Assembly (NCBI RefSeq): GCF_025717045.1
Contig: NZ_JAOVZN010000001.1
Coordinates: 598,232-662,231 of the forward strand
Direction: 5' to 3'
DNA length: 64,000 nt
Origin: Flavobacterium sp. SH_e
GTDB taxonomy: Bacteria > Bacteroidota > Bacteroidia > Flavobacteriales > Flavobacteriaceae
The notes under the pieces are model-generated. The model was given only the letters and a program-made list of their open reading frames with translations. It was not told the origin of the DNA and did no database searches. A program made the translations under genes and the position numbers. Of this stretch, positions 51,144 to 60,717 are shown piece by piece; the first letter of the stretch is position 1, and the number at the start of each line of letters is the position of its first letter.

Positions 51144-53276
51144 ATGAGAAAAGACCTTAAACATATAAACCTTCAAAATCAAAAGTCCAAAGTCGAAAGT
51201 CAAGAATTAGAAAACTTGGCTGAGAACTTTACAACCGCCGAAGGAATTGAAATTAAAAAAAACTATTCTGAACAAGATATCGAAGATTTAGAATTTCTTG
51301 ATTTCGGAGCTGGTTTTGCACCAAACTTACGCGGACCTTACGCTACAATGTATGTGAGACGTCCATGGACGATTCGTCAATATGCAGGATTTTCTACCGC
51401 AGAAGAAAGCAATGCTTTTTACAGAAAAAATTTAGCGGCAGGACAAAAAGGACTTTCCATTGCTTTTGATTTGCCAACACATCGAGGTTATGATTCTGAT
51501 CATGAAAGAGTTGTTGGAGATGTTGGTAAAGCTGGAGTTGCTATTGATTCTGTTGAAGACATGAAAGTGCTTTTCGATCAGATTCCGCTTGATGAAATGT
51601 CTGTTTCTATGACTATGAACGGAGCTGTTTTACCAATTATGGCCTTTTATATTGTTGCGGCTGAAGAACAAGGCGTATCTCCAGAAAAATTAGCAGGAAC
51701 TATTCAAAATGACATTTTAAAGGAGTTTATGGTTAGAAATACCTATATCTATCCGCCAACTCCTTCCATGAAAATAATTGCTGATATTTTTGAATTTACG
51801 AGCAAGAAAATGCCAAAATTCAATTCTATTTCAATTTCTGGTTATCATATGCAAGAAGCTGGAGCAACTGCCGATATTGAATTGGCTTATACTTTGGCAG
51901 ACGGTTTGGAATACATCAGAACTGGCTTATCTACAGGAATGACAATTGATGAATTTGCTCCTCGCCTATCTTTCTTTTGGGCAATCGGGATGAATCATTT
52001 TATGGAAATCGCTAAAATGAGAGCTGGCCGAATGATTTGGGCAAAATTATTACAGCAGTTTACTCCAAAAAGTGATAAATCATTAGCATTAAGAACACAT
52101 TGTCAAACTAGCGGATGGAGTTTAACAGAACAAGATCCTTTTAATAATGTTGCCCGAACTTGTATAGAAGCTACAGCAGCCGTTTTTGGAGGAACACAAT
52201 CACTTCATACAAATGCGTTAGACGAAGCTATAGCTCTTCCAACAGATTTTTCAGCTAGAATAGCACGCAATACTCAAATCTTTCTTCAGGAAGAAACCAA
52301 AATCACAAAAACTGTTGATCCTTGGGCTGGAAGTTATTATGTTGAAAGCTTGACAAATGAAATTGTTGAGAAAACTTGGAAATTAATCGAGGAAGTTGAA
52401 GAACTTGGCGGAATGACAAAAGCAATTGAAGCTGGAATTCCGAAACTTCGAATTGAAGAAGCAGCCGCAAGAAAACAGGCACGAATTGACAGCGGACAAG
52501 ATATTATTGTTGGTGTAAACAAATATCGTTTAGAAAAAGAAGATCCGTTGGATATTCTCGATGTAGATAATCAATTGGTACGTAAGCAACAAGTTGAACG
52601 TCTTGAAGAAATAAAACAAACAAGAAATTCTGAAAAAGTAAATAATTCACTAGAAAAATTAATCCTTTGTGCGCAAACAGGACAAGGCAACTTATTAGAA
52701 ATTGCAATTGAAGCTGCTAGAAACAGAGCAACTTTGGGCGAAATCAGTAATGCATTGGAAACAGTTTTTGGCCGTTTTAAAGCACAAATTAAATCTTTTA
52801 GCGGAGTGTATAGTGCAGCAATAAAAAATGACGAAAATTTTGAGCGAGCAAAACAACTAGCTGATGTTTTTGCTAAACAAGAAGGAAGACGCCCAAGAAT
52901 TATGATTGCAAAAATGGGACAAGATGGTCATGATCGAGGTGCAAAAGTGGTCGCAACAGGTTATGCTGATGTAGGTTTTGATGTTGATATTGGGCCACTC
53001 TTTCAAACTCCTGCAGAAGCAGCAAAACAGGCTGTAGAAAATGATGTTCATATTTTAGGTGTTTCATCTCTTGCTGCTGGACACAAAACTTTAGTGCCTC
53101 AAGTAATCGAAGAACTAAAAAAACATGGACGTGAAGATATTATGGTAATTGTCGGCGGTGTTATTCCGTCTCAGGACTATCAGTTCTTATTTGATGCAGG
53201 CGCGTCAGCTGTTTTTGGTCCTGGAACTAAAATAAGTGAAGCAGCTATAAAAATCTTAGAAGCTTTGATAGATTAA
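51144..53276 (+). CDS. mutB: methylmalonyl-CoA mutase large (alpha) subunit
   Basis: The 710-residue catalytic subunit has the TIM barrel ([72 protein letters not shown]) and a C-terminal B12 domain from about 582. The DxHxxG motif is D594-G-H596-D-R-G599 with H596 as lower axial cobalt ligand, followed by [14 protein letters not shown] and [12 protein letters not shown]. It isomerises methylmalonyl-CoA and succinyl-CoA. No epimerase gene lies in this window; the GTPase chaperone meaB is at 9952-11049. Confidence 0.96.
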   Translation: MRKDLKHINLQNQKSKVESQELENLAENFTTAEGIEIKKNYSEQDIEDLEFLDFGAGFAPNLRGPYATMYVRRPWTIRQYAGFSTAEESNAFYRKNLAAGQKGLSIAFDLPTHRGYDSDHERVVGDVGKAGVAIDSVEDMKVLFDQIPLDEMSVSMTMNGAVLPIMAFYIVAAEEQGVSPEKLAGTIQNDILKEFMVRNTYIYPPTPSMKIIADIFEFTSKKMPKFNSISISGYHMQEAGATADIELAYTLADGLEYIRTGLSTGMTIDEFAPRLSFFWAIGMNHFMEIAKMRAGRMIWAKLLQQFTPKSDKSLALRTHCQTSGWSLTEQDPFNNVARTCIEATAAVFGGTQSLHTNALDEAIALPTDFSARIARNTQIFLQEETKITKTVDPWAGSYYVESLTNEIVEKTWKLIEEVEELGGMTKAIEAGIPKLRIEEAAARKQARIDSGQDIIVGVNKYRLEKEDPLDILDVDNQLVRKQQVERLEEIKQTRNSEKVNNSLEKLILCAQTGQGNLLEIAIEAARNRATLGEISNALETVFGRFKAQIKSFSGVYSAAIKNDENFERAKQLADVFAKQEGRRPRIMIAKMGQDGHDRGAKVVATGYADVGFDVDIGPLFQTPAEAAKQAVENDVHILGVSSLAAGHKTLVPQVIEELKKHGREDIMVIVGGVIPSQDYQFLFDAGASAVFGPGTKISEAAIKILEALID

Positions 53277-53280
53277 GTTA

Positions 53281-53308
53281 GCAGTCGCAGTCCCAGTTTT
53301 CAGTTTAT
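53281..53308. repeat. CAGTTTTCAGTC-family arm after mutB
   Basis: GCAGTCGCAGTCCCAGTTTT and CAGT follow the mutB stop. Only one arm is seen; a hairpin terminator follows at 53348. Confidence 0.5.
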
Positions 53309-53347
53309 TGGGATAGCATATTAGCACATTAAGTAACATAGAAATAA

Positions 53348-53385
53348 AAAAGAGGTTGTTTCACAAATGTGAAACAACCTCTTTT
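53348..53385. terminator. bidirectional terminator between convergent genes
   Basis: AAAAGAGGTTGTTTCAC pairs perfectly over 17 bp with GTGAAACAACCTCTTTT around an AAAT loop. It ends just before the stop of the minus-strand gene and terminates both strands. Confidence 0.88.
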
Positions 53386-53388
53386 AAT

Positions 53389-54027
53389 TTAGTCGTTTAC
53401 TGTTGCGTTACTATCAGCCTCTATAAAAGAAAGATCGTAACCTGCAAAATCTCTCATATAGCTTTTCAAAGAAGTTCCAAAAGCGTCTCTAAAGTGTCTG
53501 CTTCCTTTGTTTTTGAAAAAATTCTTTACAGAACCTGCACCACCTAGATGTGCCGCTGCTAAAATTCCAGATTCGGTAATTTCAATACCGCTGATGATTT
53601 TGCCTTGATACTTTTGGATTTCGTAACGTAAAATCCATTTGTTTTTGGCTAATAAAGCTATAAAAGCTTTTTCTTGTAGAGCAGGATCTTTTAAAAAGGC
53701 TTTATTATCATTAATTCCGATTGCTCTTAAAGCTTTAGAACCAAATTGATATTTACCCATATAACCAAGGGAATTTACTAGTCTGTATTGCCCTTGTGAT
53801 TCTTTAAAAGCTACTGCTTCTTTAAATCCTATAAGATGATTTCCTGTGAATGGGACGTTGGTGTTCGGATAATCATCCTTTTCTTTTGATGGAAAAATAT
53901 ATTCTGATCCATCTGTTTTTTCAATTAAAAACCAAGGTTTGGTTTCGTGATTTGAGGGAATAAATCCCAAACTTAAAAATGTAATAATAACGACTAAACT
54001 CGCATAAAAATACCATTTCTTTATCAT
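53389..54027 (-). CDS. membrane-anchored lysozyme-fold protein, probable peptidoglycan hydrolase
   Basis: The 212-residue protein has an N-terminal membrane anchor (KKWYFYASLVVIITFLSLGF). The segment IGFKEAVAFKESQGQY is followed by LGYMGKYQFGSKALRAIGI, which resembles the lysozyme or SLT fold, with E76 in AFKES as likely acid. A later GILAAAHLGGAGSVKNFF is also typical of transglycosylases and muramidases. Cell-wall cleavage is inferred, not proved. It is a single gene, with a 483-base AT-rich gap upstream. Confidence 0.68.
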   Translation of the reverse strand: MIKKWYFYASLVVIITFLSLGFIPSNHETKPWFLIEKTDGSEYIFPSKEKDDYPNTNVPFTGNHLIGFKEAVAFKESQGQYRLVNSLGYMGKYQFGSKALRAIGINDNKAFLKDPALQEKAFIALLAKNKWILRYEIQKYQGKIISGIEITESGILAAAHLGGAGSVKNFFKNKGSRHFRDAFGTSLKSYMRDFAGYDLSFIEADSNATVND

Positions 54028-54457
54028 AAATTGTTTTTCTTCAAGACACTGTCACTCTCTTGAAATTTCTACGGTGCAAAGATAAGACATTTTCAAAATA
54101 TGCTAAAAATCAGCATTTTAACATTTTTAAAGAAAAATCAAGATTCGCTTTCATCCCAGATATAGTAATGGATTCCGAAAGATTTTGGTAACGATTTTTT
54201 AACCTTAAAATCCAAAAATTGAGGTCTAAAAAAAATCAATTTTATATAAATTTTAAGCAAATTTATTAAAAAAGAAAGAAATAGACTACAATTAATTTGT
54301 CGTTTTTGTGCCAATTTTGAAAATGAGTTTTCAAATTTTATAAAATTTATCGTAGAAAATTGCTTAAGTTTTCATTAGTCATAACTTAAAAATTGATCAA
54401 AATATTAATTTAATAATTTTCAGACCAAAATAAAATTTGAATAGAAATCAGAAATAA
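54028..54457. other. AT-rich intergenic gap, nothing recognised
   Basis: About 430 bases without a credible gene. AATTTTGAAAATGAGTTTTC makes a short palindrome near 54315, but I see no RNA gene, repeat array or clear promoter. Confidence 0.5.
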
Positions 54458-54458
54458 A

Positions 54459-54490
54459 AAAAACCGAAGTTAAAACTAACTTCGGTTTTT
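54459..54490 (-). terminator. intrinsic terminator after mltG
   Basis: AAAAACCGAAGTTA pairs perfectly with TAACTTCGGTTTTT over an AAAC loop, 21 bases past the mltG stop on the minus strand. Confidence 0.87.
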
Positions 54491-54510
54491 AATGTTTTTT
54501 AGAAAATAAG

Positions 54511-55551
54511 TTATCTTGTCACACCTTGACTTGCAATCCAGTCTGAATATTTTTTTGCATTTATATTATGTTCTGCGAGTGTGGCAGCAAATTCGTGATA
54601 TCCGAAACGATCAACACTTGCACAGAAATAAATATAATCGTTTTTCTCTGGATTTAAAACTGCTTCTAAAGCCGTAATATCTGGCATTGCAATTGGTCCC
54701 GGAGGAAGTCCTTTATTTACATAAGTATTATATGGAGATCTCATTACCAAGTCATTATAAAAAACTCTTTTTATCACTTGATCAAAATCGTTATCTCTCA
54801 ATTTTAAAGCATAAATAACGGTTGGATCAGCTTGCAACGGCATTTCTAAACGCAAACGGTTTAAATAAACACCCGCAATACGAGGTCTTTCGTCTTTTTT
54901 AACTGATTCTTTATGAACAATCGACGCTAAAATCGTAGCTTGAACTGGAGTTAATCCTTGTGCTTTTGCTTTAGCGATTCTATCAGCTGTCCAAAAATTG
55001 TGATATTCTTTTATCATTTTATCACGGAACTTTTCTGCCGATGTATTCCAATAAATTTCATAAGTATTCGGAATAAACATTGCAAAAACATTTTCTTCAT
55101 TAAATCCGTTTGCTGCTAAAAATGTAGAATCTTTAATAGCTTTTAATAAAGACAAACTGTCTGCTTCGATTTCTTTTCCGATTCTTCCTGCAAAATTCTC
55201 TAAGCGTTCTTGATTATTGAAAACTAATTTAACCGGAACATTAGAACGCATTGCTCGCACTAAATCTATATTATTCATGTCTTTCTTTAAAAGAAACCTA
55301 CCTGATTTTACATTTTGCGGATAATCTCTTTTTTCAGCAACCAATTCAAAGTTGTCAAAGTTTTTTATGTAAGGTGCCAATATCTTTTTAACATCGGCAT
55401 AATTAGCATCTGTTGGCACATAAACATATACCTCTTTCTCTTCAAATTTAGTATTAGAACTAAAAATTTTACTGATTAAAATAAAACCATAAATCAATAA
55501 AACTGAAATTATGGCTACGGCACTTATTGTGATTATTTTTTTTAGACTCAA
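54511..55551 (-). CDS. mltG: endolytic murein transglycosylase MltG
   Basis: MltG cuts nascent glycan strands at the inner membrane. The 346-residue protein has an N-terminal membrane helix (about 5-29), a LysM-like segment and the YceG domain with QATILASIVHKESVKKDERP (the catalytic glutamate region; SIVEKE in E. coli), AGVYLNRLRLEMPLQADPTV and SPYNTYVNKGLPPGPIAMP. The first glutamate of the SIVEKE motif is replaced by His, and the second is kept. It lies 10 bases after a GNAT gene. Confidence 0.93.
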   Translation of the reverse strand: MSLKKIITISAVAIISVLLIYGFILISKIFSSNTKFEEKEVYVYVPTDANYADVKKILAPYIKNFDNFELVAEKRDYPQNVKSGRFLLKKDMNNIDLVRAMRSNVPVKLVFNNQERLENFAGRIGKEIEADSLSLLKAIKDSTFLAANGFNEENVFAMFIPNTYEIYWNTSAEKFRDKMIKEYHNFWTADRIAKAKAQGLTPVQATILASIVHKESVKKDERPRIAGVYLNRLRLEMPLQADPTVIYALKLRDNDFDQVIKRVFYNDLVMRSPYNTYVNKGLPPGPIAMPDITALEAVLNPEKNDYIYFCASVDRFGYHEFAATLAEHNINAKKYSDWIASQGVTR

Positions 55552-55561
55552 AGCTTAAAAT

Positions 55562-56095
55562 TTAAATTTGTTTGTTAATTAGCTGATAAATTGCTTCATC
55601 TTGATAGTGGTTATGATACAAAATCCAGTCTTTCTTTATTCCGATTTTCTTAAAACCAAATTTAGTAAAAAGTGCGACACTGGCTACATTTTGTACGCCA
55701 ATATTTGCATACAATTGATGGAGATTTAAATTATAAAAAGAATATTTTATCAAAAGCTCTAAAGCCTCAGAGCCAATCTTTTTTCCTTGATTTTCTTCTT
55801 TTTGAACAACAATTCCAATTCCTGCTCTATTATTTCTCGGATCAAAATCGAATAAATCAATTAATCCGATAGCAGGAAAATCTTCATCTTGACAAATTGC
55901 CAAACGAAGTTGTTTTGCCTCATAAATATCCTGATGGGCATTTTCTAAATATTGTTTTATCAAAAAACGGCTATAAGGAGTTTGCGTATTGCTGACTTGC
56001 CAAATATTCTCATCATTTTCTATCGAATAAATGAACTCTAAATCTTGAGGTTCAAGTGCACGCAGATAAATAGAATCGCCTTTTAATGTAATCAT
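55562..56095 (-). CDS. GNAT-family N-acetyltransferase
   Basis: The 177-residue protein opens with GDSIYLRALEPQDLEFIYSI and has GIGIVVQKEENQGKKIGSEA (acetyl-CoA loop) and NVASVALFTKFGFKKIGIKK. It is SpeG/RimL-like. Substrate unknown. Its place between dapF and mltG on one strand suggests an envelope link, such as peptidoglycan precursor or wall modification, but that is inference from position only. Confidence 0.86.
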   Translation of the reverse strand: MITLKGDSIYLRALEPQDLEFIYSIENDENIWQVSNTQTPYSRFLIKQYLENAHQDIYEAKQLRLAICQDEDFPAIGLIDLFDFDPRNNRAGIGIVVQKEENQGKKIGSEALELLIKYSFYNLNLHQLYANIGVQNVASVALFTKFGFKKIGIKKDWILYHNHYQDEAIYQLINKQI

Positions 56096-56130
56096 CTGGA
56101 TATTTTAGATTTTTGATTGAAGATTTAGAT

Positions 56131-56913
56131 TTAAATCTCGATTGTTCCTTTAAATACAAATTTTGCAGGACCTGTCAAGAAAACATTAGTATAACCATCA
56201 TTTTCTTTATTAAAAGAAACCACAAGTTTCCCTCCTTCAACATTTAAATTTATCGAAGTTTTATCTGTTTCTCCAATCGCATTCATAGCAATTGCAACGG
56301 CAGTAGCGCCAGTTCCGCAAGCAAGAGTTTCATCTTCAACGCCTCTTTCGTAAGTTCTTAAAGAAAAAGTATCGTTATCTACTTTTTTAACGAAATTAAT
56401 GTTGCTTCCTTTTTCTCCATATAATTCTCCGTAACGAATTGCAGCGCCATTTTCTTTCACATTATAATGTTCCAAATCTTCGACGATTTGAACATGATGA
56501 GGAGAACCTGTATTTAAGAAAGTGTAAGAATCTTTTTTCTGTATTTCGTTAACATCAATCATTTGTAAAGAAACAATTGAATCGTTATTTACTGAAGCGT
56601 GATGCAAACCGTCAGTTGCTATAAAAGTAGTTTTGTCATCAATTACTCCCAATTGATTGGCAAAAGCAACCAGACAGCGCCCGCCGTTTCCGCACATGGA
56701 ACTTTGATTTCCGTCTGAGTTATAATACACCATTCTGAAATCGGTTTCTGAATCATTTTCCAACAAAATTAATCCGTCTGCTCCAATTCCGAAACGTCTG
56801 TCGCACAAGCGTTCAATAAGTTTTACATCTTCTTTTGGAAAGAAATTTGTACGGTTATCGATCATTACAAAATCGTTTCCCGTACCTTGATATTTATAAA
56901 ATTCTATTTGCAT
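56131..56913 (-). CDS. dapF: diaminopimelate epimerase
   Basis: DapF converts LL- to meso-diaminopimelate for lysine and peptidoglycan. The 260-residue protein has both catalytic cysteines, C74 in MCGNGGRC and C199 in ACGTGATAV. It also has KYQGTGNDFVMIDN at the start and RTYERGVEDET before the second cysteine. It heads a dapF-GNAT-mltG run, with a TTTAGATTTTTGA-type repeat arm between dapF and the GNAT gene. A TACTTTTG box lies 20 bases upstream. Confidence 0.95.
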   Translation of the reverse strand: MQIEFYKYQGTGNDFVMIDNRTNFFPKEDVKLIERLCDRRFGIGADGLILLENDSETDFRMVYYNSDGNQSSMCGNGGRCLVAFANQLGVIDDKTTFIATDGLHHASVNNDSIVSLQMIDVNEIQKKDSYTFLNTGSPHHVQIVEDLEHYNVKENGAAIRYGELYGEKGSNINFVKKVDNDTFSLRTYERGVEDETLACGTGATAVAIAMNAIGETDKTSINLNVEGGKLVVSFNKENDGYTNVFLTGPAKFVFKGTIEI

Positions 56914-56932
56914 TTTTTAGTTGTTAGAAATA

Positions 56933-56940
56933 CAAAAGTA
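56933..56940 (-). promoter_or_regulatory. -7 promoter box upstream of dapF
   Basis: TACTTTTG on the minus strand ends 19 bases before the dapF start. No good -33 TTTG is seen. Confidence 0.5.
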
Positions 56941-57074
56941 CGAACTATTAATTAATGAAATGTTAATCATTGTTAAAGAGAGTTAAACCATTTTTACAAA
57001 TAATTTTTTGAAGTAATTTTACGTTAAATAAAAACATGAACTTAAATTCTAATAACTTAATTACATATTTTAAT

Positions 57075-58475
57075 ATGAAAAAATTTTCAGCCTTATTTTT
57101 AGTGTCATTACTAAGTGGTGCTATTACTCTTGGTGCTTACAAGTTATTATTTGAAAGCAACAATTCTTTTTTTGGAAAAGGAAATTCTGTTGTAACTCTT
57201 GCCCCTAACTCTTATGGAAAAAATGTTGGTTTAGGCGCTGAAACATTAGATTTTACCGAAGCCGCAGACAAAACTGTACATACCGTTGTTCACGTAAAAA
57301 ATGTTTCGAGACGAACTGTAAGCAATCCAATGCTTGAGTTTTTCTATGGATATGGCGGACAACAGCAACAAGAACAAGTAGGAACTGGTTCTGGAGTCAT
57401 TATTTCTGAAGACGGATATATTGTAACTAACAATCACGTAATCAAAGATGCTACAGAAATCGAAATTACTTTAAACAATAAAAAATCATACAAAGCGAAG
57501 TTAATTGGTACAGATTCTAAAATGGATATTGCCCTTTTGAAAATCAATGCCGATGAGAAACTTCCTTATACTGCTTTCGCAAATTCTGACAATGTAAAAG
57601 TTGGCGAATGGGTTTTGGCAGTTGGAAATCCGTATAACTTGACTTCTACTGTAACTGCCGGAATTGTTTCTGCGAAAGCGAGAAATTTAGACCAAAGCGG
57701 AATTCAATCTTTCATTCAAACTGATGCTGCGGTAAACCCAGGTAATAGCGGTGGAGCGTTAGTGAATGCAAGAGGAGAATTAATCGGAATTAATACTATG
57801 ATTTCTTCAATGACAGGTTCTTATGTTGGATATTCTTTTGCAGTTCCATCAAATATTGCTCGAAAAATTATCGAAGATATTATGGAATATGGAAATGTTC
57901 AAAGAGGAATTTTGGGTGTTGAAGGAGGTGAATTAAACAGTACGGCTTCTAAAGAATTAGGAATTACAGAAACGCAAGGATTTTATATTAATAGAGTTTC
58001 TAAAAATTCTGGTGCAGAAAAAGCTGGTTTAACTAAAGGCGACATCATCGTAAAATTGGATGATCAGAACATTGCTACGTATGCTGATTTATCTGGCTAT
58101 ATCAATACAAAACGTCCAAATGACGTTGTAAAAGTAACTTACATTAAAGACGGAAAAACTAAAACTGTTCCTGTAACTTTAAGTAAAAATGAGTTTTACA
58201 GTGCTGAAGTTAAAGGAATCGAACTAGAAAACATCGACGCTGCTGACAAGAAAAAATTCAGAATTGATTATGGTGTTAAAATCAAGAACATCACAAACGA
58301 GAATTTAATGCAATATCAAAACGAATTACTAGGAAACATCATTTTGAGCATTGATAATGTAAAAGCAACGAACGTTGAAACTGTTTCAAAACTTTTAAGC
58401 AAAAAAGACGAAGGCCAAAGCGTTCGAATTGAAATGATCAACAAAAACGGAGAGATTTTCAGAATTATAATTTAA
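57075..58475 (+). CDS. HtrA/DegP-type periplasmic serine protease with two PDZ domains
   Basis: I start at ATG 57075 (MKKFSALFLVSLLSGAITLG), which gives an uncleaved anchor or signal. The longer frame from 57036 adds 13 residues. The 466-residue protein has the catalytic triad H121 (TNNHVI), D151 (MDIALLK) and S225 (NPGNSGGAL), then two PDZ domains (about 275-365 and 385-466). HtrA proteases degrade or refold damaged envelope proteins. It is a single gene followed by a repeat and a terminator. Confidence 0.94.
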   Translation: MKKFSALFLVSLLSGAITLGAYKLLFESNNSFFGKGNSVVTLAPNSYGKNVGLGAETLDFTEAADKTVHTVVHVKNVSRRTVSNPMLEFFYGYGGQQQQEQVGTGSGVIISEDGYIVTNNHVIKDATEIEITLNNKKSYKAKLIGTDSKMDIALLKINADEKLPYTAFANSDNVKVGEWVLAVGNPYNLTSTVTAGIVSAKARNLDQSGIQSFIQTDAAVNPGNSGGALVNARGELIGINTMISSMTGSYVGYSFAVPSNIARKIIEDIMEYGNVQRGILGVEGGELNSTASKELGITETQGFYINRVSKNSGAEKAGLTKGDIIVKLDDQNIATYADLSGYINTKRPNDVVKVTYIKDGKTKTVPVTLSKNEFYSAEVKGIELENIDAADKKKFRIDYGVKIKNITNENLMQYQNELLGNIILSIDNVKATNVETVSKLLSKKDEGQSVRIEMINKNGEIFRIII

Positions 58476-58541
58476 GCCGCAGTTTCCTGTCACAGTTTTC
58501 AGTTACTAAAAACTGCAAACTGTGACAGCGACTGAAAACTT
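58476..58541. repeat. CAGTTTTCAGTC-family inverted repeat after htrA
   Basis: CTGTCACAGTTTTCAGTT faces AACTGCAAACTGTGACAG, then GCGACTGAAAACT repeats the family word. Confidence 0.65.
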
Positions 58542-58547
58542 CAAAAG

Positions 58548-58578
58548 GCCATCTTAAGAAATTTAAGATGGCTTTTTT
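58548..58578 (+). terminator. intrinsic terminator
   Basis: GCCATCTTAA pairs perfectly with TTAAGATGGC over a five-base loop and is followed by six T's. Confidence 0.87.
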
Positions 58579-58627
58579 ATTTTCAAAAATAAATGCTAAA
58601 ATAGTTTACGAAATCGATTGAAATAAA

Positions 58628-58635
58628 TACTTTTG
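58628..58635 (+). promoter_or_regulatory. -7 promoter box upstream of the GAPDH gene
   Basis: TACTTTTG ends 40 bases before the start codon. No clear -33 box. Confidence 0.5.
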
Positions 58636-58675
58636 CGCAAAATTTTAAAATAGTGAGCATTTTATTTTTTCAATT

Positions 58676-60124
58676 ATGAGTAACAAATCATTGTACCAAA
58701 AAGAGGTATCATTACAAGTCGACCGACGAAAAGCCGGTGTCGAACTAATTAAAATCATAAGCGATTTATGGTATGACAAATCGATAGAAATGGTTTTATT
58801 TAAAAATCAGCTATTAGATAAAAACGTCAGCGATATTATCAATCTTCACCAATATGCTGGTGAATTTGTTGGAAAACCAATTACAATATTCGATTCTGTC
58901 GAAATTGCAAGAGTTGTTTTATCACTGGATCTTCCTCCAGCGAAAATTGATTTAGGTAAACTAACTTTTGAATATCGTTTAGAAGACGAAAAATACCCTG
59001 ACGCAAGGTATTTTGTTATTGAGAAATTGAAAAAAGCGAAATCATCTGTAGAAATTCAGCCTAAAGATGTAGTGCTGTATGGTTTTGGTAGAATAGGACG
59101 CATATTAGCACGAGAGCTAATGTCTAAAACAGGTAAAGGGAATCAACTGCGTTTGAGAGCAATTGTAACCCGCGATAAACATGATGTGACAAGTTTAGAG
59201 AAACGAGCTTCTCTATTGCGTTATGATTCTATTCATGGAGATTTTCATGGATCTGTTGTTGTTGATTCAAAAAATAACGCATTAATTATTAACGGAACAA
59301 CCGTTCATGTAATTACTGCAAATTCACCAGAAGAAATTGATTATACAGAATATGAAATACATGATGCATTAGTTATTGATAACACTGGTGCATTTACTAC
59401 AGAAGAAGCTTTGAAACGACATTTAAAATCAAATGGCGTTAGTAAAGTGTTATTAACTGCTCCAGGAAAAGGAGTTCCAAATATTGTTCATGGTGTAAAT
59501 CATAATGATTTTGATCCAGATCAAATCGATGTTTTTTCTGCTGCGTCTTGTACAACCAATGCTATTACGCCAGTTTTAAAAGTTATAGAAGAAACATTTG
59601 GTATTGTAAAAGGACATTTAGAAACTATTCATGCTTATACCAACGATCAGAATCTAGTTGATAATATGCATAAAAAATATCGCCGTGGGAGAGCTGCAGC
59701 TTTAAACATGGTAATTACAGAAACTGGTGCAGGAAATGCAGTTTCAAAAGCATTGCCATCATTAGAAGGAAAATTAACTTCTAATGCAATTAGAGTTCCT
59801 GTTCCAAATGGATCACTTGTAGTTCTGAATTTAGAAGTAAAAAAAGCAACTTCAATTGCAGGAATTAATAAAGTAATGAAGAAGTATGCTCTTGAAGGAG
59901 AACTGGTAGAGCAGATAAAATACTCATTAAACAACGAATTAGTTTCTTCTGATATTGTTGGAACTTCTGCACCATCAATTTACGATAGCAATGCCACAAT
60001 TGTTTCAAAAGATGGAAAAAATATCGTGCTGTACATTTGGTATGATAATGAATTCGGATATAGTCATCAAGTAATTCGCTTAGCAAAATATATTGCCAAA
60101 GTGAGACGTTATACTTATTATTAA
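58676..60124 (+). CDS. glyceraldehyde-3-phosphate dehydrogenase with N-terminal extension
   Basis: The 482-residue protein is a GAPDH with about 130 extra residues in front. The NAD-binding Rossmann start VVLYGFGRIGRILA begins at about 132, and the catalytic cysteine is C292 in SAASCTTNAITP. HAYTNDQNLVDNMHKKYRRG is the S-loop region and IWYDNEFGYSHQVIRLAKYI is near the end. The extension (DRRKAGVELIKIISDLWYDK, then LPPAKIDLGKLTF) has no known enzyme motif. This long GAPDH type is found in several bacteria, often beside a standard one. Coenzyme preference cannot be stated. Confidence 0.92.
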   Translation: MSNKSLYQKEVSLQVDRRKAGVELIKIISDLWYDKSIEMVLFKNQLLDKNVSDIINLHQYAGEFVGKPITIFDSVEIARVVLSLDLPPAKIDLGKLTFEYRLEDEKYPDARYFVIEKLKKAKSSVEIQPKDVVLYGFGRIGRILARELMSKTGKGNQLRLRAIVTRDKHDVTSLEKRASLLRYDSIHGDFHGSVVVDSKNNALIINGTTVHVITANSPEEIDYTEYEIHDALVIDNTGAFTTEEALKRHLKSNGVSKVLLTAPGKGVPNIVHGVNHNDFDPDQIDVFSAASCTTNAITPVLKVIEETFGIVKGHLETIHAYTNDQNLVDNMHKKYRRGRAAALNMVITETGAGNAVSKALPSLEGKLTSNAIRVPVPNGSLVVLNLEVKKATSIAGINKVMKKYALEGELVEQIKYSLNNELVSSDIVGTSAPSIYDSNATIVSKDGKNIVLYIWYDNEFGYSHQVIRLAKYIAKVRRYTYY

Positions 60125-60146
60125 TTCAACCAAACTAACTTTTTTT

Positions 60147-60175
60147 AAAACCATCAGGATTTTCTTGATGGTTTT
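60147..60175. terminator. intrinsic terminator between convergent genes
   Basis: AAAACCATCA pairs with TGATGGTTTT over a nine-base loop, followed by further T's. It serves the GAPDH gene and may also serve the minus-strand lrp-like gene, whose stop follows at 60186. Confidence 0.8.
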
Positions 60176-60185
60176 TTGTTTTAGT

Positions 60186-60644
60186 TTAAATAGGAAGAAC
60201 AGTAGTACTCTTTACTTCTGAAATTACAAAAACGGTATTTATTAGAGAAACTTCAGGTAGAACAGATAATTTTTTCTGATGAAAGTGATGATAACTTTCC
60301 ATATCTGGAATTATAATTTTCAACATATAATCGAAGTTTCCTGAAACGTAATTGCATTCGACAACTTCTGGCAAATTCAAAATCGATTGGTTAAATCCTT
60401 CCGAAGTATCATAAGTCTGTTTTGTCAACGTAACTTGGCAGTAAACTGTCAAATTATTCCCCAATTTTTTCTTGTCTAGAAGTGTGACATATTTTTCTAT
60501 AATACCATCTTTTTCAAGACGTTTCACCCGATCATGAACAGGCGTCAAAGACAAATTTATTTTGTTTGCGATGTCTTTTAAAGTGTAGTGCGCATCTTCT
60601 TGTAATAGACGTAGGATTTTTTTGTCAATTTCATCTAAAGCCAT
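60186..60644 (-). CDS. Lrp/AsnC-family transcriptional regulator
   Basis: The 152-residue protein has an N-terminal helix-turn-helix (DEIDKKILRLLQEDAHYTLK, ANKINLSLTPVHDRVKRLEK) and a RAM ligand-binding domain (VTLTKQTYD, VVECNYVSGNFDYMLKI). It lies divergent from alanine dehydrogenase across 201 bases that contain a perfect match to the Lrp consensus. It therefore probably controls ald, and perhaps itself, in response to an amino acid such as alanine. Confidence 0.92.
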   Translation of the reverse strand: MALDEIDKKILRLLQEDAHYTLKDIANKINLSLTPVHDRVKRLEKDGIIEKYVTLLDKKKLGNNLTVYCQVTLTKQTYDTSEGFNQSILNLPEVVECNYVSGNFDYMLKIIIPDMESYHHFHQKKLSVLPEVSLINTVFVISEVKSTTVLPI

Positions 60645-60717
60645 AACGAAAACGTTTTATTAAAATTAGCTCGATTTAGTCATTTTTTCTTTTTAAAGAA
60701 TAAATTCAGACCCAAAA

